Positions 34,402 to 42,770 of a stretch of 64,000 nt of DNA are shown piece after piece. Within the stretch, counting starts at the first letter, position 1, and every line of letters begins with the position of its first letter. The notes below the pieces were generated by a model, which did not search any database, was not told the origin of the DNA, and saw only the letters and a list, made by a program, of their open reading frames with translations. The stretch is from an uncultured Paracoccaceae bacterium. GTDB lineage: Bacteria; Pseudomonadota; Alphaproteobacteria; Rhodobacterales; Rhodobacteraceae. The position numbers were made by a program, and so were the translations under genes. The stretch lies in assembly GCA_947502145.1 (NCBI GenBank), contig CANMYO010000001.1, positions 744,001 to 808,000 of the forward strand, read 5' to 3'.

Positions 34402-34893
34402 CTATTTTGGAGCAAGCGCTGACAGGTTCTTGTCCAGAATAGAGTTCATCATGCGCAGTTCCTCGTCCGACAGCGCTTTGACCAGCTGCTGCTGAACCAC
34501 GACATGATCCGTGACCGCAGCATCAATGATGTGCCGCCCCGTTTCCGTGAGCCGCACGTGCACGCTGCGTTTGTCATCAGGGTTAGGGACGCGCGCCACC
34601 AAACCGTCCTTTTCAAGTTGGTCGATCCGGTGCGTCATTGTCCCGGAGGTCACCATCATCGTGGCCAGCAGTTCATTGGGTGACAGCGCATGAGGCGGCC
34701 CGGACCGCAACAGCGTGGCCAGAACGTCAAAGCTTGCCGCGCTCAACCCATGTTTCACAAAGGTCGTGTTCATCGCCTCGCTGAAAAGGGCTGATAGCCT
34801 GACTATCCGGCCAATCGTTGCCATTGGCCTGGTGTCGATATCGGGCCGCTGTTTGGCCCACTGCGCTCGGATATCATCAATATCAAACATCAT
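34402..34893 (-). CDS. MarR-family transcriptional regulator
   Basis: A 163-aa winged-helix protein with start at the first ATG (MMFDIDDIRAQW); a GTG five codons upstream is possible. The recognition and wing region is classical (ELLATMMVTSGTMTHRIDQLEKDGLVARVPNPDDKRSVHVRLTETG). It is divergent from an EamA-family exporter with palindromic sites between the two, the usual layout for a MarR repressor controlling an efflux gene and itself. Confidence 0.93.
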   Translation of the reverse strand: MMFDIDDIRAQWAKQRPDIDTRPMATIGRIVRLSALFSEAMNTTFVKHGLSAASFDVLATLLRSGPPHALSPNELLATMMVTSGTMTHRIDQLEKDGLVARVPNPDDKRSVHVRLTETGRHIIDAAVTDHVVVQQQLVKALSDEELRMMNSILDKNLSALAPK

Positions 34894-34915
34894 GTCACAA
34901 TGCGGCACCGTTTAT

Positions 34916-34959
34916 CTTGACGTCAAGGCAAACTCAATTTATCTCGACATCAAGATAAA
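34916..34959. promoter_or_regulatory. Two palindromic MarR operators
   Basis: CTTGACGTCAAG (34916-34927) is a perfect 12-bp palindrome, and TTTATCTCGACATCAAGATAAA (34938-34959) is a 22-bp palindrome with one mismatched pair. Both contain the ATCTTGA/TCAAGAT arms common for MarR-family sites. They fill the gap between marR and the EamA gene; the second lies 12 bp before the EamA start, so binding would block both promoters. Confidence 0.75.
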
Positions 34960-34970
34960 TTGGAGATCTC

Positions 34971-35825
34971 ATGCCCCGCATTCAGGACCTGGTCATCACA
35001 GCATCGGCCCCGCTTGTCTGGGGCAGCAGCTATATCGTCACGACGCAATTCCTTCCCAATCTCGATCCTCTCACAGTTTCCGTCTTGCGGGCGTTGCCGG
35101 CGGGCTTGATCCTGTTGGCTCTGGTGCGCCAATTTCCCGAAGGTATTTGGATCGTGAAGATGTTTGTGCTAGGCGCGCTGAACTTCGCGATTTTCTGGAC
35201 GTTGCTGTTTTTTGCCGCATACCGGTTGCCGGGCGGGGTGGCGGCGATCATGGGCGCCTTGCAACCGTTTGTGGTCATTTTCGCATCGCGCCTGTTGCTG
35301 GGATCCCCAATCAAGACGCTCTCACTGGTATCTGTGGCGGCAGGTGTTGCCGGGGTTGGCCTTTTGGTGCTCACGCCCCAGGCCAGCCTAGATTTGTGGG
35401 GGGTCGTTGCCGGAATTGCCGGGTCGACATCGATGGCGCTTGGCACGGTGCTAAGCCGCAAATGGCAACCGCCGGTCTCCGCGCTCACCTTCACAAGCTG
35501 GCAATTGACGGCGGGGGGCTTGTTGCTTTTGCCTGTCGTCCCCTTCGCACCAACCGATTGGTCGACAATCACTGGTACAAACGTGGTAGGTCTGGCCTAT
35601 CTGGGGCTGATCGGGGCAGCACTGACCTATATTATCTGGCTGCGCGGCATTCGGATCATTCAGCCCTCGGCGGCTTCGATCCTTGGCCTACTGAGCCCTC
35701 TCAGCGCGACACTGCTTGGTTGGGTCATCCTGAACGAAACGCTCAATGTGGTGCAGGGGATTGGAATGACCGTAGTTCTAGCAAGCGTGTTCGTCGGTCA
35801 ATATGCGCTGAGGTCGAACACCTGA
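34971..35825 (+). CDS. EamA-family (DMT superfamily) transporter
   Basis: A 284-aa membrane protein with ten predicted helices in two EamA repeats (repeat 1 with VWGSSYIVTTQFLPNLDPLT, repeat 2 ending SILGLLSPLSATLLGWVILNE). Family members export amino acids, metabolites or drugs across the inner membrane. The ATG at 34971 follows GGAGAT. The divergent MarR gene and the two operators indicate inducible export of a toxic or aromatic compound; the exact cargo is open. Confidence 0.92.
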   Translation: MPRIQDLVITASAPLVWGSSYIVTTQFLPNLDPLTVSVLRALPAGLILLALVRQFPEGIWIVKMFVLGALNFAIFWTLLFFAAYRLPGGVAAIMGALQPFVVIFASRLLLGSPIKTLSLVSVAAGVAGVGLLVLTPQASLDLWGVVAGIAGSTSMALGTVLSRKWQPPVSALTFTSWQLTAGGLLLLPVVPFAPTDWSTITGTNVVGLAYLGLIGAALTYIIWLRGIRIIQPSAASILGLLSPLSATLLGWVILNETLNVVQGIGMTVVLASVFVGQYALRSNT

Positions 35826-35928
35826 ATGGACGAAGTTGCCGTCAAACCCAAACTCCCTCATGTCAGCTTCGCGGCACGAAGCGGACTTTCGATCAAGTTG
35901 CTTGAACGACCGCGATTGCGTTATCGCC

Positions 35929-36417
35929 TCAAAGCTCTTTGAAATACCGGGCTACTGGCCAACGCTCGAAACCAAAAGCTTCATAGGCACGACGCGCCCG
36001 TTCATGCCCGCTGTCGCCGATCGTCTCCACCATCATCATCTTCGCGCCAGCCGCACGGATCATGTCTTCTGCGTGTTTCATGAGCACTGTCGAAATTCCC
36101 ATTCGCTGATGACTTGGCGAAACTGCGATGATGTAAATCTCGCCCATCTGATCGTCTGGATGGAGCCTCAGCCCGACGAAACCAACAAGAGTATTTTTCA
36201 AAAATGCGAGCCAGATGTTCTCGGGCTCGCTTTGTAAGAGGTCATCGACTTCCGAGGTCTGCCGCAACTGCCAACCATTTGGATAGAAGGCCTCAAGGAC
36301 GAAACGTGGCACATCCTTCTGGGTCTTCGAAAAGACCGGTGTCCATGCATCGACTGTCAATGCTAACACCGCATCTTTGTGTGCTGCCGCATATGGAAGG
36401 ATCTCAATATTAATCAT
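35929..36417 (-). CDS. GNAT-family N-acetyltransferase
   Basis: The start MINIEILPYAAAHKD (36417) is chosen because the fold begins here; the track ORF adds 40 codons that overlap the next gene. The 162-aa protein has the acetyl-CoA loop in IIAVSPSHQRMGISTVLMKHA (Q/R-x-x-G-I/A pattern) and a C-terminal RRAYEAFGFERW typical of GNAT beta-6/7. The acceptor may be an amine on a small molecule or protein. Confidence 0.87.
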   Translation of the reverse strand: MINIEILPYAAAHKDAVLALTVDAWTPVFSKTQKDVPRFVLEAFYPNGWQLRQTSEVDDLLQSEPENIWLAFLKNTLVGFVGLRLHPDDQMGEIYIIAVSPSHQRMGISTVLMKHAEDMIRAAGAKMMMVETIGDSGHERARRAYEAFGFERWPVARYFKEL

Positions 36418-36509
36418 AATGGCGGTATAACGTTGCCTAAGATGAATGTCAGCTTTGCGGACAAAGCGGACCTTGTCGGCAACTAAGTGAGCATCAGGCT
36501 TAGGCGCAC

Positions 36510-37055
36510 TTAGGTATCGTAGTTGCACAAGTTCCAAGGGCCATAGAACATCAATGTGTGTCCAGGCATCGCATCGATAAGCGTTTCCTCAAAGGGCTCT
36601 TCGCCACCTTCTGCTTCACGAACTACTAGGCCGAAAGTATGTCCATAGAACGATACAGCAAACGGCTTCACAACTATTTCGGTGACGTCCTTGGCATCGA
36701 TTTTTTTCTTTAGTTTCACAATGATCTCGTCGAGCGTCTGAGCCGTTTTGTCGTCCCGAAGCCCACGGTCAACCACTTCAGAAGAAATCAGATTTCCCTC
36801 TCTATCAAAGACATAGGCAGCAACGAAATCGCGTGTGCCCTCTTCTTCAGTAGCGAGTTGAACGTCGATCCAATACCCATTCCCCTGCACAGTTTTGCCG
36901 ACATGATGGAGGTGATAATCGTCCGGCACTAATGGGAAACCGGAAACTTTTACTTCACCTTCATCGGATGCGGAAGCCGTCACGTCACTCGCTTCGTTGA
37001 AATCATTTCTTTGTTCTCCTTGCTTCCTAAAGAAGCGATTAAAAACTGATTTCAA
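36510..37055 (-). CDS. Hypothetical protein, 181 aa
   Basis: A soluble, acidic 181-aa protein starting MKSVFNRFFRKQGEQRNDF, with a low-complexity Ser/Asp/Glu stretch at about 20-35, then a globular part (YHLHHVGKTVQGNGYWIDVQ) and a Phe/Tyr-rich C-terminus (MFYGPWNLCNYDT). I do not recognise a family. A 49-codon membrane-like ORF ends 5 bp upstream, so the two may be co-transcribed. Confidence 0.6.
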   Translation of the reverse strand: MKSVFNRFFRKQGEQRNDFNEASDVTASASDEGEVKVSGFPLVPDDYHLHHVGKTVQGNGYWIDVQLATEEEGTRDFVAAYVFDREGNLISSEVVDRGLRDDKTAQTLDEIIVKLKKKIDAKDVTEIVVKPFAVSFYGHTFGLVVREAEGGEEPFEETLIDAMPGHTLMFYGPWNLCNYDT

Positions 37056-37060
37056 AGCGA

Positions 37061-37210
37061 CTACTTCTCTCGCACATCAAACTTGAAGGGGGAGCATAAC
37101 AGCCAGTCAAATCCGGTCAATATGGGCTCTAACCAGCCGTTCAGGAAGGCCAGAATCGAGAAGTTCCAAAACGCCCATTTGTTGCGCAAGGGGTCGACAA
37201 GCAATTTCAT
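37061..37210 (-). CDS. Possible 49-aa hydrophobic peptide (not in ORF track)
   Basis: Reading MKLLVDPLRNKWAFWNFSILAFLNGWLEPILTGFDWLLCSPFKFDVREK, this ORF is rich in Trp and Phe (about a quarter of residues are W, F or L-rich aromatic/aliphatic) and could form one membrane-associated helix. It stops 5 bp before the 181-aa gene on the same strand. The ribosome site is weak (GGCTGGG). Composition and spacing favour a real small gene, but no homologue is known to me. Confidence 0.4.
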   Translation of the reverse strand: MKLLVDPLRNKWAFWNFSILAFLNGWLEPILTGFDWLLCSPFKFDVREK

Positions 37211-37461
37211 GACCCAGCCTGCTTGAAAAGTCGTGTGCGCTTTTCGTACGACAAGGCGCTTCTTGTTCCAAGCTCAGCGTTTCGGGGTGACGGTGGGAAG
37301 TCGAAATCTCGACATGAACTGCCTTGGGTCCACCCCAAACATCAAACCGAGGGCGGCGCCGCTCTAGCTTGTTTAAGAACGATCATTCTCGCGTCAAAAG
37401 TAAGCCGGTCTTCATCAGAAATTGGTGTGATCGATGATTCTTCTAAACGACCCAAGGCATG

Positions 37462-38394
37462 TCACGTTTTCTGATGCTCATCGCGAAGCAGCTGAAGAAA
37501 GTCCTGCAAAACAAGCGAGCGCTTCCGGTCCGCTCTCCAAACCGCGCAAATGGGTGTTGAATACCGGAAAACTTCGGGGAGGAGTTCGAAGAATTCGCCG
37601 CGCATCAAGCTTTGGCAATGGGTTGGAAAGTAACCCAATTGCACGCCACTTCGTACAAGCGCGAGGACTGCTTCTGTCTGATAGACAGTGCTGCCGACGG
37701 GAAATCTCTGTTTTCGCTGTCGCAGGCGATCGCTCTCGAAATATGCGCGATGAACCAACTGGTGCTGACAAATGTCTTCTTCGGTTAGTTCAGTGTTTTG
37801 ACGGATGGCATCGACCAAAGGGTGATCTCCGCCACAAAACAGCCCGACGTCTTCTTCATAAAGCGCGGTGTAGTCCAGACTGGGGTGGCGTTGATAATCG
37901 GGAACAATACCGAGGTGTAAATTGCCGTCGATGATGCCCCGCTCAACCTCGTTAGGTGAGCCGGTCATCAAGTTGATCGAAACATTCGGTGCGATCTCTC
38001 GGAACTTTTGCATGGTTGCAATCAAAGGGTTCTTGTCGTCAGACATCGAAAAGTCGATCATGCCGATCTCGACTTTGCCGACCAACTGGTTGCTGATGCT
38101 GGCGATCCGCGATGTGAAATCCTCAGTCGATTCCAAAAACTGGTCGATATATTCGAGCGCCTGTTTCCCCTGCTGGGTAAGATAAAAACCGCTGCGTCCG
38201 CGGTGGCAAAGGCGCAGGCCAAGCCGTGTTTCAAGATCAGAAATCTGGCGCGAAATTGTTGACCGACCGACACCCAATTCCGTTTGCGCCGCCGACAGCC
38301 CGCCGCATTCGATGACGGCCTTGAACACACGAATCAATCGCAGGTCAACATCGTTCACCCGGCCTGAGAACGCCTTTTTTCTGCGCGCCATCAC
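37462..38394 (-). CDS. LysR-family regulator of the ureohydrolase module
   Basis: A 310-aa protein with N-terminal helix-turn-helix (VFKAVIECGGLSAAQTELGVGRSTISRQISDLETRLG) and a LysR effector domain ending at the stop near the window's small-gene gap. It is divergent from the ureohydrolase gene with 113 bp between starts. It probably activates the ureohydrolase-RidA-cyclodeaminase operon in response to an amino acid or polyamine; this is inferred from position. The 250 bp to its right of the 49-aa ORF hold no other gene I can support. Confidence 0.92.
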   Translation of the reverse strand: MMARRKKAFSGRVNDVDLRLIRVFKAVIECGGLSAAQTELGVGRSTISRQISDLETRLGLRLCHRGRSGFYLTQQGKQALEYIDQFLESTEDFTSRIASISNQLVGKVEIGMIDFSMSDDKNPLIATMQKFREIAPNVSINLMTGSPNEVERGIIDGNLHLGIVPDYQRHPSLDYTALYEEDVGLFCGGDHPLVDAIRQNTELTEEDICQHQLVHRAYFESDRLRQRKQRFPVGSTVYQTEAVLALVRSGVQLGYFPTHCQSLMRGEFFELLPEVFRYSTPICAVWRADRKRSLVLQDFLQLLRDEHQKT

Positions 38395-38507
38395 TGCAAC
38401 CTATCTGCTCTTAATGTTACAAATATATGAAACAAAAGTTCCAATAGTTCAAATTTAATCACACAAAAATCCTGATCTATTGTGAGGCTCAAACTGGAGA
38501 ACTGCAC

Positions 38508-39572
38508 ATGGCCTGGTCCGATGAAAAACTCGCTAAATTGCAACAAACATTTGCCGGTGCAACGGGCGGTGATCTGCAATATCCGAACTTTCAACGGATA
38601 GCGGAAAAGATTTTTTCCGAGGGCGGGCGCCGGCCTGCGCCCTTTTCCGGCATGCCCACGCTACTGGATGCACCTCACCGTCCCATTGGCGACGATGAGC
38701 TCGGGATCAGCGATCTGGACGTCGCGCTGTTTGGCGTGCCGATGGACTTGGGTGTCACCAACCGCAACGGGTCGCGCTTTGGCCCCCGCGCCCTGCGATC
38801 AATAGAGCGTATCGGTCCATACAACGACGCGCTTGATTGCGCGCCTGTGCATGAAATGGCCGTTGCCGATATTGGCGATGTTCCCATGCAGAGCCGCTTT
38901 GATCTGGCACAAAGTCACGCAGACATCGAAACATTCACCGCCAAGATTGTGTCCGAGGGCGTGATCCCAATGGCGGTGGGCGGGGACCATTCGATCAGCC
39001 ATCCTATTCTAAAAGCAATCGGCGCAAACAGGCCCGTTGGCATGATTCATATCGATGCCCATTGCGACACTGGCGGCTCCTATGAAGGCGAAAAGTTTCA
39101 CCATGGCGGCCCGTTTCGCAACGCCGTTCTTGATGGCGTCCTGGACCCCGAGCGCACAATCCAGATTGGCATTCGCGGCGCCGCCAAATACATCTGGGAG
39201 TTCTCAGAAATGTCCGGCATGACTGTTATCGAAGCCGCCGATATTACCGAAGGGGTGATCCCCGAAATCATTCGCCAAGCCCGCGCCGTCATTGGTGAAG
39301 GCCCAACCTATCTGTCGTTCGATATCGATAGCCTTGATCCGGCCTATGCCCCCGGCACAGGCACCCCTGAAGTGGGCGGTTTAACAACCCGTGAGGCAAT
39401 GGCCCTTATCCGTGGCATGAAGGGTGCAAACCTTGTGGGTGGCGACATTGTCGAAGTCGCGCCGGCCTATGACCCGACAACCAATACCGCACAAAACGGT
39501 GCTCAGATGTACTTCGAAATTCTGAGCTTGATGCAATTCTCCCCCTTTAGAACGTCCAAAACAGGAACTTAG
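38508..39572 (+). CDS. Arginase/agmatinase-family ureohydrolase
   Basis: A 354-aa protein, longer at the N-terminus than E. coli SpeB. The binuclear manganese site is complete: GGDHSIS, IHIDAHCDT and SFDIDSLDPAYAPGTGTPE. It hydrolyses a guanidino compound to urea plus amine. Naming is ambiguous among agmatinase, guanidinobutyrase and arginase. Because an ornithine cyclodeaminase gene follows in the same operon, an arginase-like activity producing ornithine is a reasonable guess. RidA and cyclodeaminase genes follow at 3-bp gaps. Confidence 0.9.
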   Translation: MAWSDEKLAKLQQTFAGATGGDLQYPNFQRIAEKIFSEGGRRPAPFSGMPTLLDAPHRPIGDDELGISDLDVALFGVPMDLGVTNRNGSRFGPRALRSIERIGPYNDALDCAPVHEMAVADIGDVPMQSRFDLAQSHADIETFTAKIVSEGVIPMAVGGDHSISHPILKAIGANRPVGMIHIDAHCDTGGSYEGEKFHHGGPFRNAVLDGVLDPERTIQIGIRGAAKYIWEFSEMSGMTVIEAADITEGVIPEIIRQARAVIGEGPTYLSFDIDSLDPAYAPGTGTPEVGGLTTREAMALIRGMKGANLVGGDIVEVAPAYDPTTNTAQNGAQMYFEILSLMQFSPFRTSKTGT

Positions 39573-39575
39573 AAA

Positions 39576-39923
39576 ATGACCATCACACGTACAGAATTAA
39601 GCGCCCGCATGAGTCAGACAGTGGTTCACGGCGACACGATCTATCTTGCCGGACAGATCGGTGAAGGCGCGGATGTTGCCGCGCAGACAACGGATATGCT
39701 GGCCCATGTTGACCGCCTTTTGGCCGAGGCGGGCAGCAACAAATCCCTGATCCTGTCGGCGACGATCTGGATGGCGGATATGGCGCATGTCGACGACATG
39801 AACGCTGTTTGGGACGCTTGGATTGACCCTGTGAACCCGCCAGCACGGGCCTGCGTTGAATCGCGCCTCGTGACACCGGACTTTCTGGTCGAAGTGATGA
39901 TCATCGCGGCAAAAGCGCCCTAA
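39576..39923 (+). CDS. RidA-family protein
   Basis: A 115-aa RidA protein (IYLAGQIGEGADVAAQTTDM; C-terminal PARACVESRLVTPDFLVEVMI with the conserved Arg). RidA enzymes hydrolyse imines and enamines. Three bp separate it from both flanking genes of the ureohydrolase operon. Ornithine cyclodeaminase works through an imine intermediate, so a dedicated RidA is logical. It is a different paralogue from the one at 24356, though the two resemble each other strongly in the WxADMxxxDxxNxxWxAW region. Confidence 0.92.
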   Translation: MTITRTELSARMSQTVVHGDTIYLAGQIGEGADVAAQTTDMLAHVDRLLAEAGSNKSLILSATIWMADMAHVDDMNAVWDAWIDPVNPPARACVESRLVTPDFLVEVMIIAAKAP

Positions 39924-39926
39924 ACC

Positions 39927-40868
39927 ATGCGGGTATTCTCTGCGGATGTAACCGCAGCCGCCTTGCCATGGGTCGATCTGATCGACGGCATCAGCCAGAT
40001 GTTCAAGCAGGGGTGCGAAATGCCCCTGCGCCATCATCATTCTTTTGCAGTGCCCGGCGAGGACGACGGCACCCTATTGCTCATGCCGGCTTGGTTGCCG
40101 GGGTCCTTTATCGGCGTGAAGATGGTCAACGTTGTCCCGGGCAATTCTGCCCGTGGATTACCCGCGATTGCGGGAGCCTATCTTTTGTCATCTGCTGCGA
40201 CGGGGGCGTTGCTCGCGATCATTGATGGAGCAGAGCTAACCGCACGGCGCACGGCCGCAGCGTCTGCACTGGCGGCACGGTATCTGGCGCGCACAGACGC
40301 CAGCAGGCTGTTGATTGTCGGCGCGGGCAAACTGTCGCTGAACCTGATTGAGGCCCACAGTGAAGTTCGGCAAATCACATCTGTAAAAATCTGGGCGCGA
40401 CGGACCGAACAGGCCGAGGCAATCGCAAATGCCGCAAGGGCCCATGGCTTCAATGCGATCGCCGTTACCGATCTGGAGAAAGAGACCTCGCAGGCCGACA
40501 TTATCAGCTGCTGCACGCTGTCGCGTGAACCGTTGATAAAAGGGGCGTGGTTGCTTCCGGGCACCCATGTTGACCTGATCGGTGCGTTCAAGCCTGACAT
40601 GCGCGAAACCGACAGCGCCGCAGTTGCCCGCGCGTCCGTGTTTGTTGACACATTTGATGGGGTCTTGGGTGAAGGCGGGGACATCGTTCAGGCCATTGCC
40701 GAGGGCGTGATCGGGGAAGGCCATATAAGAAGTGACCTCTTCAACCTGTGCCGTGACCTTCACAAAGGCCGCAGCTCGGATGATGAAATCACCATGTTCA
40801 AATCCGTCGGCGCAGCCCTAGAAGACCTCGCCGGCGCGATTGTCGCTTATCGCAACGCTACGCCCTAA
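39927..40868 (+). CDS. Ornithine cyclodeaminase / mu-crystallin family
   Basis: A 313-aa protein of the OCD family with Rossmann segment LLIVGAGKLSLNLIEAHSEV and the catalytic-Asp region HVDLIGAFKPDMRETD. Family reactions are NAD-assisted deamination of ornithine to proline, or dehydrogenation of alanine or imino acids. The third gene of the ureohydrolase operon, it overlaps the convergent ABC ATPase gene by 11 bp at its 3' end. The context supports an arginine-ornithine-proline route; a ketimine reductase is the alternative. Confidence 0.88.
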   Translation: MRVFSADVTAAALPWVDLIDGISQMFKQGCEMPLRHHHSFAVPGEDDGTLLLMPAWLPGSFIGVKMVNVVPGNSARGLPAIAGAYLLSSAATGALLAIIDGAELTARRTAAASALAARYLARTDASRLLIVGAGKLSLNLIEAHSEVRQITSVKIWARRTEQAEAIANAARAHGFNAIAVTDLEKETSQADIISCCTLSREPLIKGAWLLPGTHVDLIGAFKPDMRETDSAAVARASVFVDTFDGVLGEGGDIVQAIAEGVIGEGHIRSDLFNLCRDLHKGRSSDDEITMFKSVGAALEDLAGAIVAYRNATP

Positions 40869-41913
40869 AGACCGACAAGCGACTCCCATCCAAGGACAAG
40901 GCAACCTGTGCGCCGATTGAAAGATCGGGCACAGTCGCGTTGTCACAGCGCACCCGCAAATCCTGTCCGTCAACGGAAATCACCAATTCGGTTGCTGGCC
41001 CCAAATCGCGCAGGAATTTCACCGCCCCTACCGGATGGTCCTTGGCCATTGACACAGGAACCAGCCCGATGTGTTCGGCGCGCATCGCCGCGCTTAGGCG
41101 TGTGCCAACGGGTTGGCCCGTGTCGCAGGCGATCTCCTGCCCCATAACAGTGACATGGCCGTCTTTGGACACAGCGGCAGGCACAAGATTGGCCGCACCA
41201 AGGAAATCCGCAACAAAGCTGTTGGCGGGTTTTTGATATACGGTTGCCGGGTCGGCGGATTGGTAGACTTCGCCATCTTTCAGGACAACCAACTCATCCG
41301 CAAGCATCATCGCCTCATGCTGGTCATGGGTCACAAGGATCGTGGTCACACCGAATTTCTGCTGCAACTGACGCAACTCAATCTGCATGTTGTCGCGCAA
41401 CTTTGCGTCAAGTGCTGACAGCGGTTCATCCAATAGGAACAAGGGGGGCTGGATGGCCAATGCGCGGGCGATGGCAACCCGTTGACGTTGCCCACCTGAC
41501 AGCGCCGAAACAGGGCGTTCCGCTATTTCGGGCAACTCGATGACGTTCAGCAACTCTTCAACGCGGTTGCGCTGCTCGGCTTTGCTGATATTGCGCAGCT
41601 TCAGCCCATAGGCGATATTTTTGGCAACGCTCATATGTGGGAACAGCGCCAAAGACTGGAACACCATGCCAAAGCCGCGTTTATGTGGTGGCATTTGAGA
41701 GATATCGATCCCGTCTAACATCAAGTGCCCAGAACTGGCGTTTTCAAACCCTGCTATGATCCGCAGCAGTGTCGTCTTGCCACAGCCCGATGGGCCCAGA
41801 AGGCAGACGAAGGAACCTCGTTTTATTTCCAAATCAACCCCTTTTAGGGCTTGAACGTCACCGAAGGTTTTCGAGACGTTGTCGATATGAAGGTGGGTGT
41901 CGGAAGTGCTCAC
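40858..41913 (-). CDS. Polyamine-type ABC transporter ATPase (PotA-like)
   Basis: A 351-aa protein with all motifs intact: Walker A GPSGCGKTT, Q-loop VFQSLALFP, signature LSGGQRQRVAIARA, Walker B LFLLDEPLSALD and switch His in THDQHEAM, followed by a TOBE domain. It powers import by the two permeases encoded upstream. The last gene of the binding protein-permease-permease-ATPase operon, it converges with the cyclodeaminase gene, so the transporter probably supplies that pathway with a guanidino compound, amino acid or polyamine. Confidence 0.93.
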   Translation of the reverse strand: MSTSDTHLHIDNVSKTFGDVQALKGVDLEIKRGSFVCLLGPSGCGKTTLLRIIAGFENASSGHLMLDGIDISQMPPHKRGFGMVFQSLALFPHMSVAKNIAYGLKLRNISKAEQRNRVEELLNVIELPEIAERPVSALSGGQRQRVAIARALAIQPPLFLLDEPLSALDAKLRDNMQIELRQLQQKFGVTTILVTHDQHEAMMLADELVVLKDGEVYQSADPATVYQKPANSFVADFLGAANLVPAAVSKDGHVTVMGQEIACDTGQPVGTRLSAAMRAEHIGLVPVSMAKDHPVGAVKFLRDLGPATELVISVDGQDLRVRCDNATVPDLSIGAQVALSLDGSRLSVFRA

Positions 41914-41926
41914 GAGTGAGGCCCTT

Positions 41927-42769
41927 TCAAAAGAGATTTGCGCGTCCGGCGATCAGCTTGTCAACAAGTACGATCAACACGACATCCGCGACGATAATGA
42001 ATACAGAAAGCGCCAATGTGGACGGATCCAGCGACGATACAGTGCGGCTGTACATCCAGATTGGCAGAGTGCTGACATCAATGGTGTACATAAAGAACGT
42101 GATCGTGAACTCGTTGAAGCTGATGATCAGCGCGAAGATCAAGCCTGCGAGAATACCAGCCCGCATAAGCGGAATGACGACATCCCAGATCGCCCGTAAC
42201 GGCGAGGCACCCAAGGATACCGCCGCCTCTTCTGTCTCAACGCTAATTCCGTTCATCGCGCCGATACAATTGCGAAGGACAAAGGGCAGAACGAGTGCCA
42301 CATGTGGAATTACGATACGCCAGATCCCGATCTCAAGCCGTAAGCTTTCGGCAATCAGTAGAAACGCAATGCCAAGGATTACCAACGGAAATACCAGTGG
42401 CAAAGTGAAAAGCAGTTCCATGCCTTCCCGGATTCGCCTGTCACCACGCGCGAGGGCATAGGCCAGGGGGATACAAACGAGCGTCGAAATCGCCATGACA
42501 ATGAACGCGACCAGCAGGCTAGTGACCGTCGAATCCACAACCGACTGCGCGCTGGAGGCATCTTCCTGCGTGAACATCGCGATGACCTCCCAATACCAGC
42601 GCAAAGATAACTCAGGTGGTGGAAAGCCCGTGTTGTCGGAGGCCGAGAATGACATGATCGTCACCACGACGACCGGCAAGGATGAGATAAGGATACCGAT
42701 CGTTGCCAAGAACAAGACCGTGAACCGATAGGTGCTTTTGCCTTCGGTGGGAAGAAGTCCGACGCGCAT
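41927..42769 (-). CDS. Polyamine-type ABC permease (PotC-like)
   Basis: A 280-aa inner-membrane protein with six predicted helices and the EAA loop EEAAVSLGASPLRAIWDVVIPLMRAG that contacts the ATPase. It ends 13 bp before the ATPase start and begins 1 bp from the other permease stop. It forms the translocation pore as a heterodimer with the PotB-like subunit. Confidence 0.92.
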   Translation of the reverse strand: MRVGLLPTEGKSTYRFTVLFLATIGILISSLPVVVVTIMSFSASDNTGFPPPELSLRWYWEVIAMFTQEDASSAQSVVDSTVTSLLVAFIVMAISTLVCIPLAYALARGDRRIREGMELLFTLPLVFPLVILGIAFLLIAESLRLEIGIWRIVIPHVALVLPFVLRNCIGAMNGISVETEEAAVSLGASPLRAIWDVVIPLMRAGILAGLIFALIISFNEFTITFFMYTIDVSTLPIWMYSRTVSSLDPSTLALSVFIIVADVVLIVLVDKLIAGRANLF

Positions 42770-42770
42770 A

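Noticed and set aside
34715-35905. 396-codon plus-strand ORF covering marR, operators and EamA
   Set aside because: Out of frame with the clear EamA protein and antisense to marR; repetitive Gly/Arg/Cys composition of a high-GC shadow.
37223-37934. Two overlapping plus-strand ORFs (83 and 166 codons)
   Set aside because: Second is antisense to the LysR gene; first has no ribosome site and no resemblance to known proteins.
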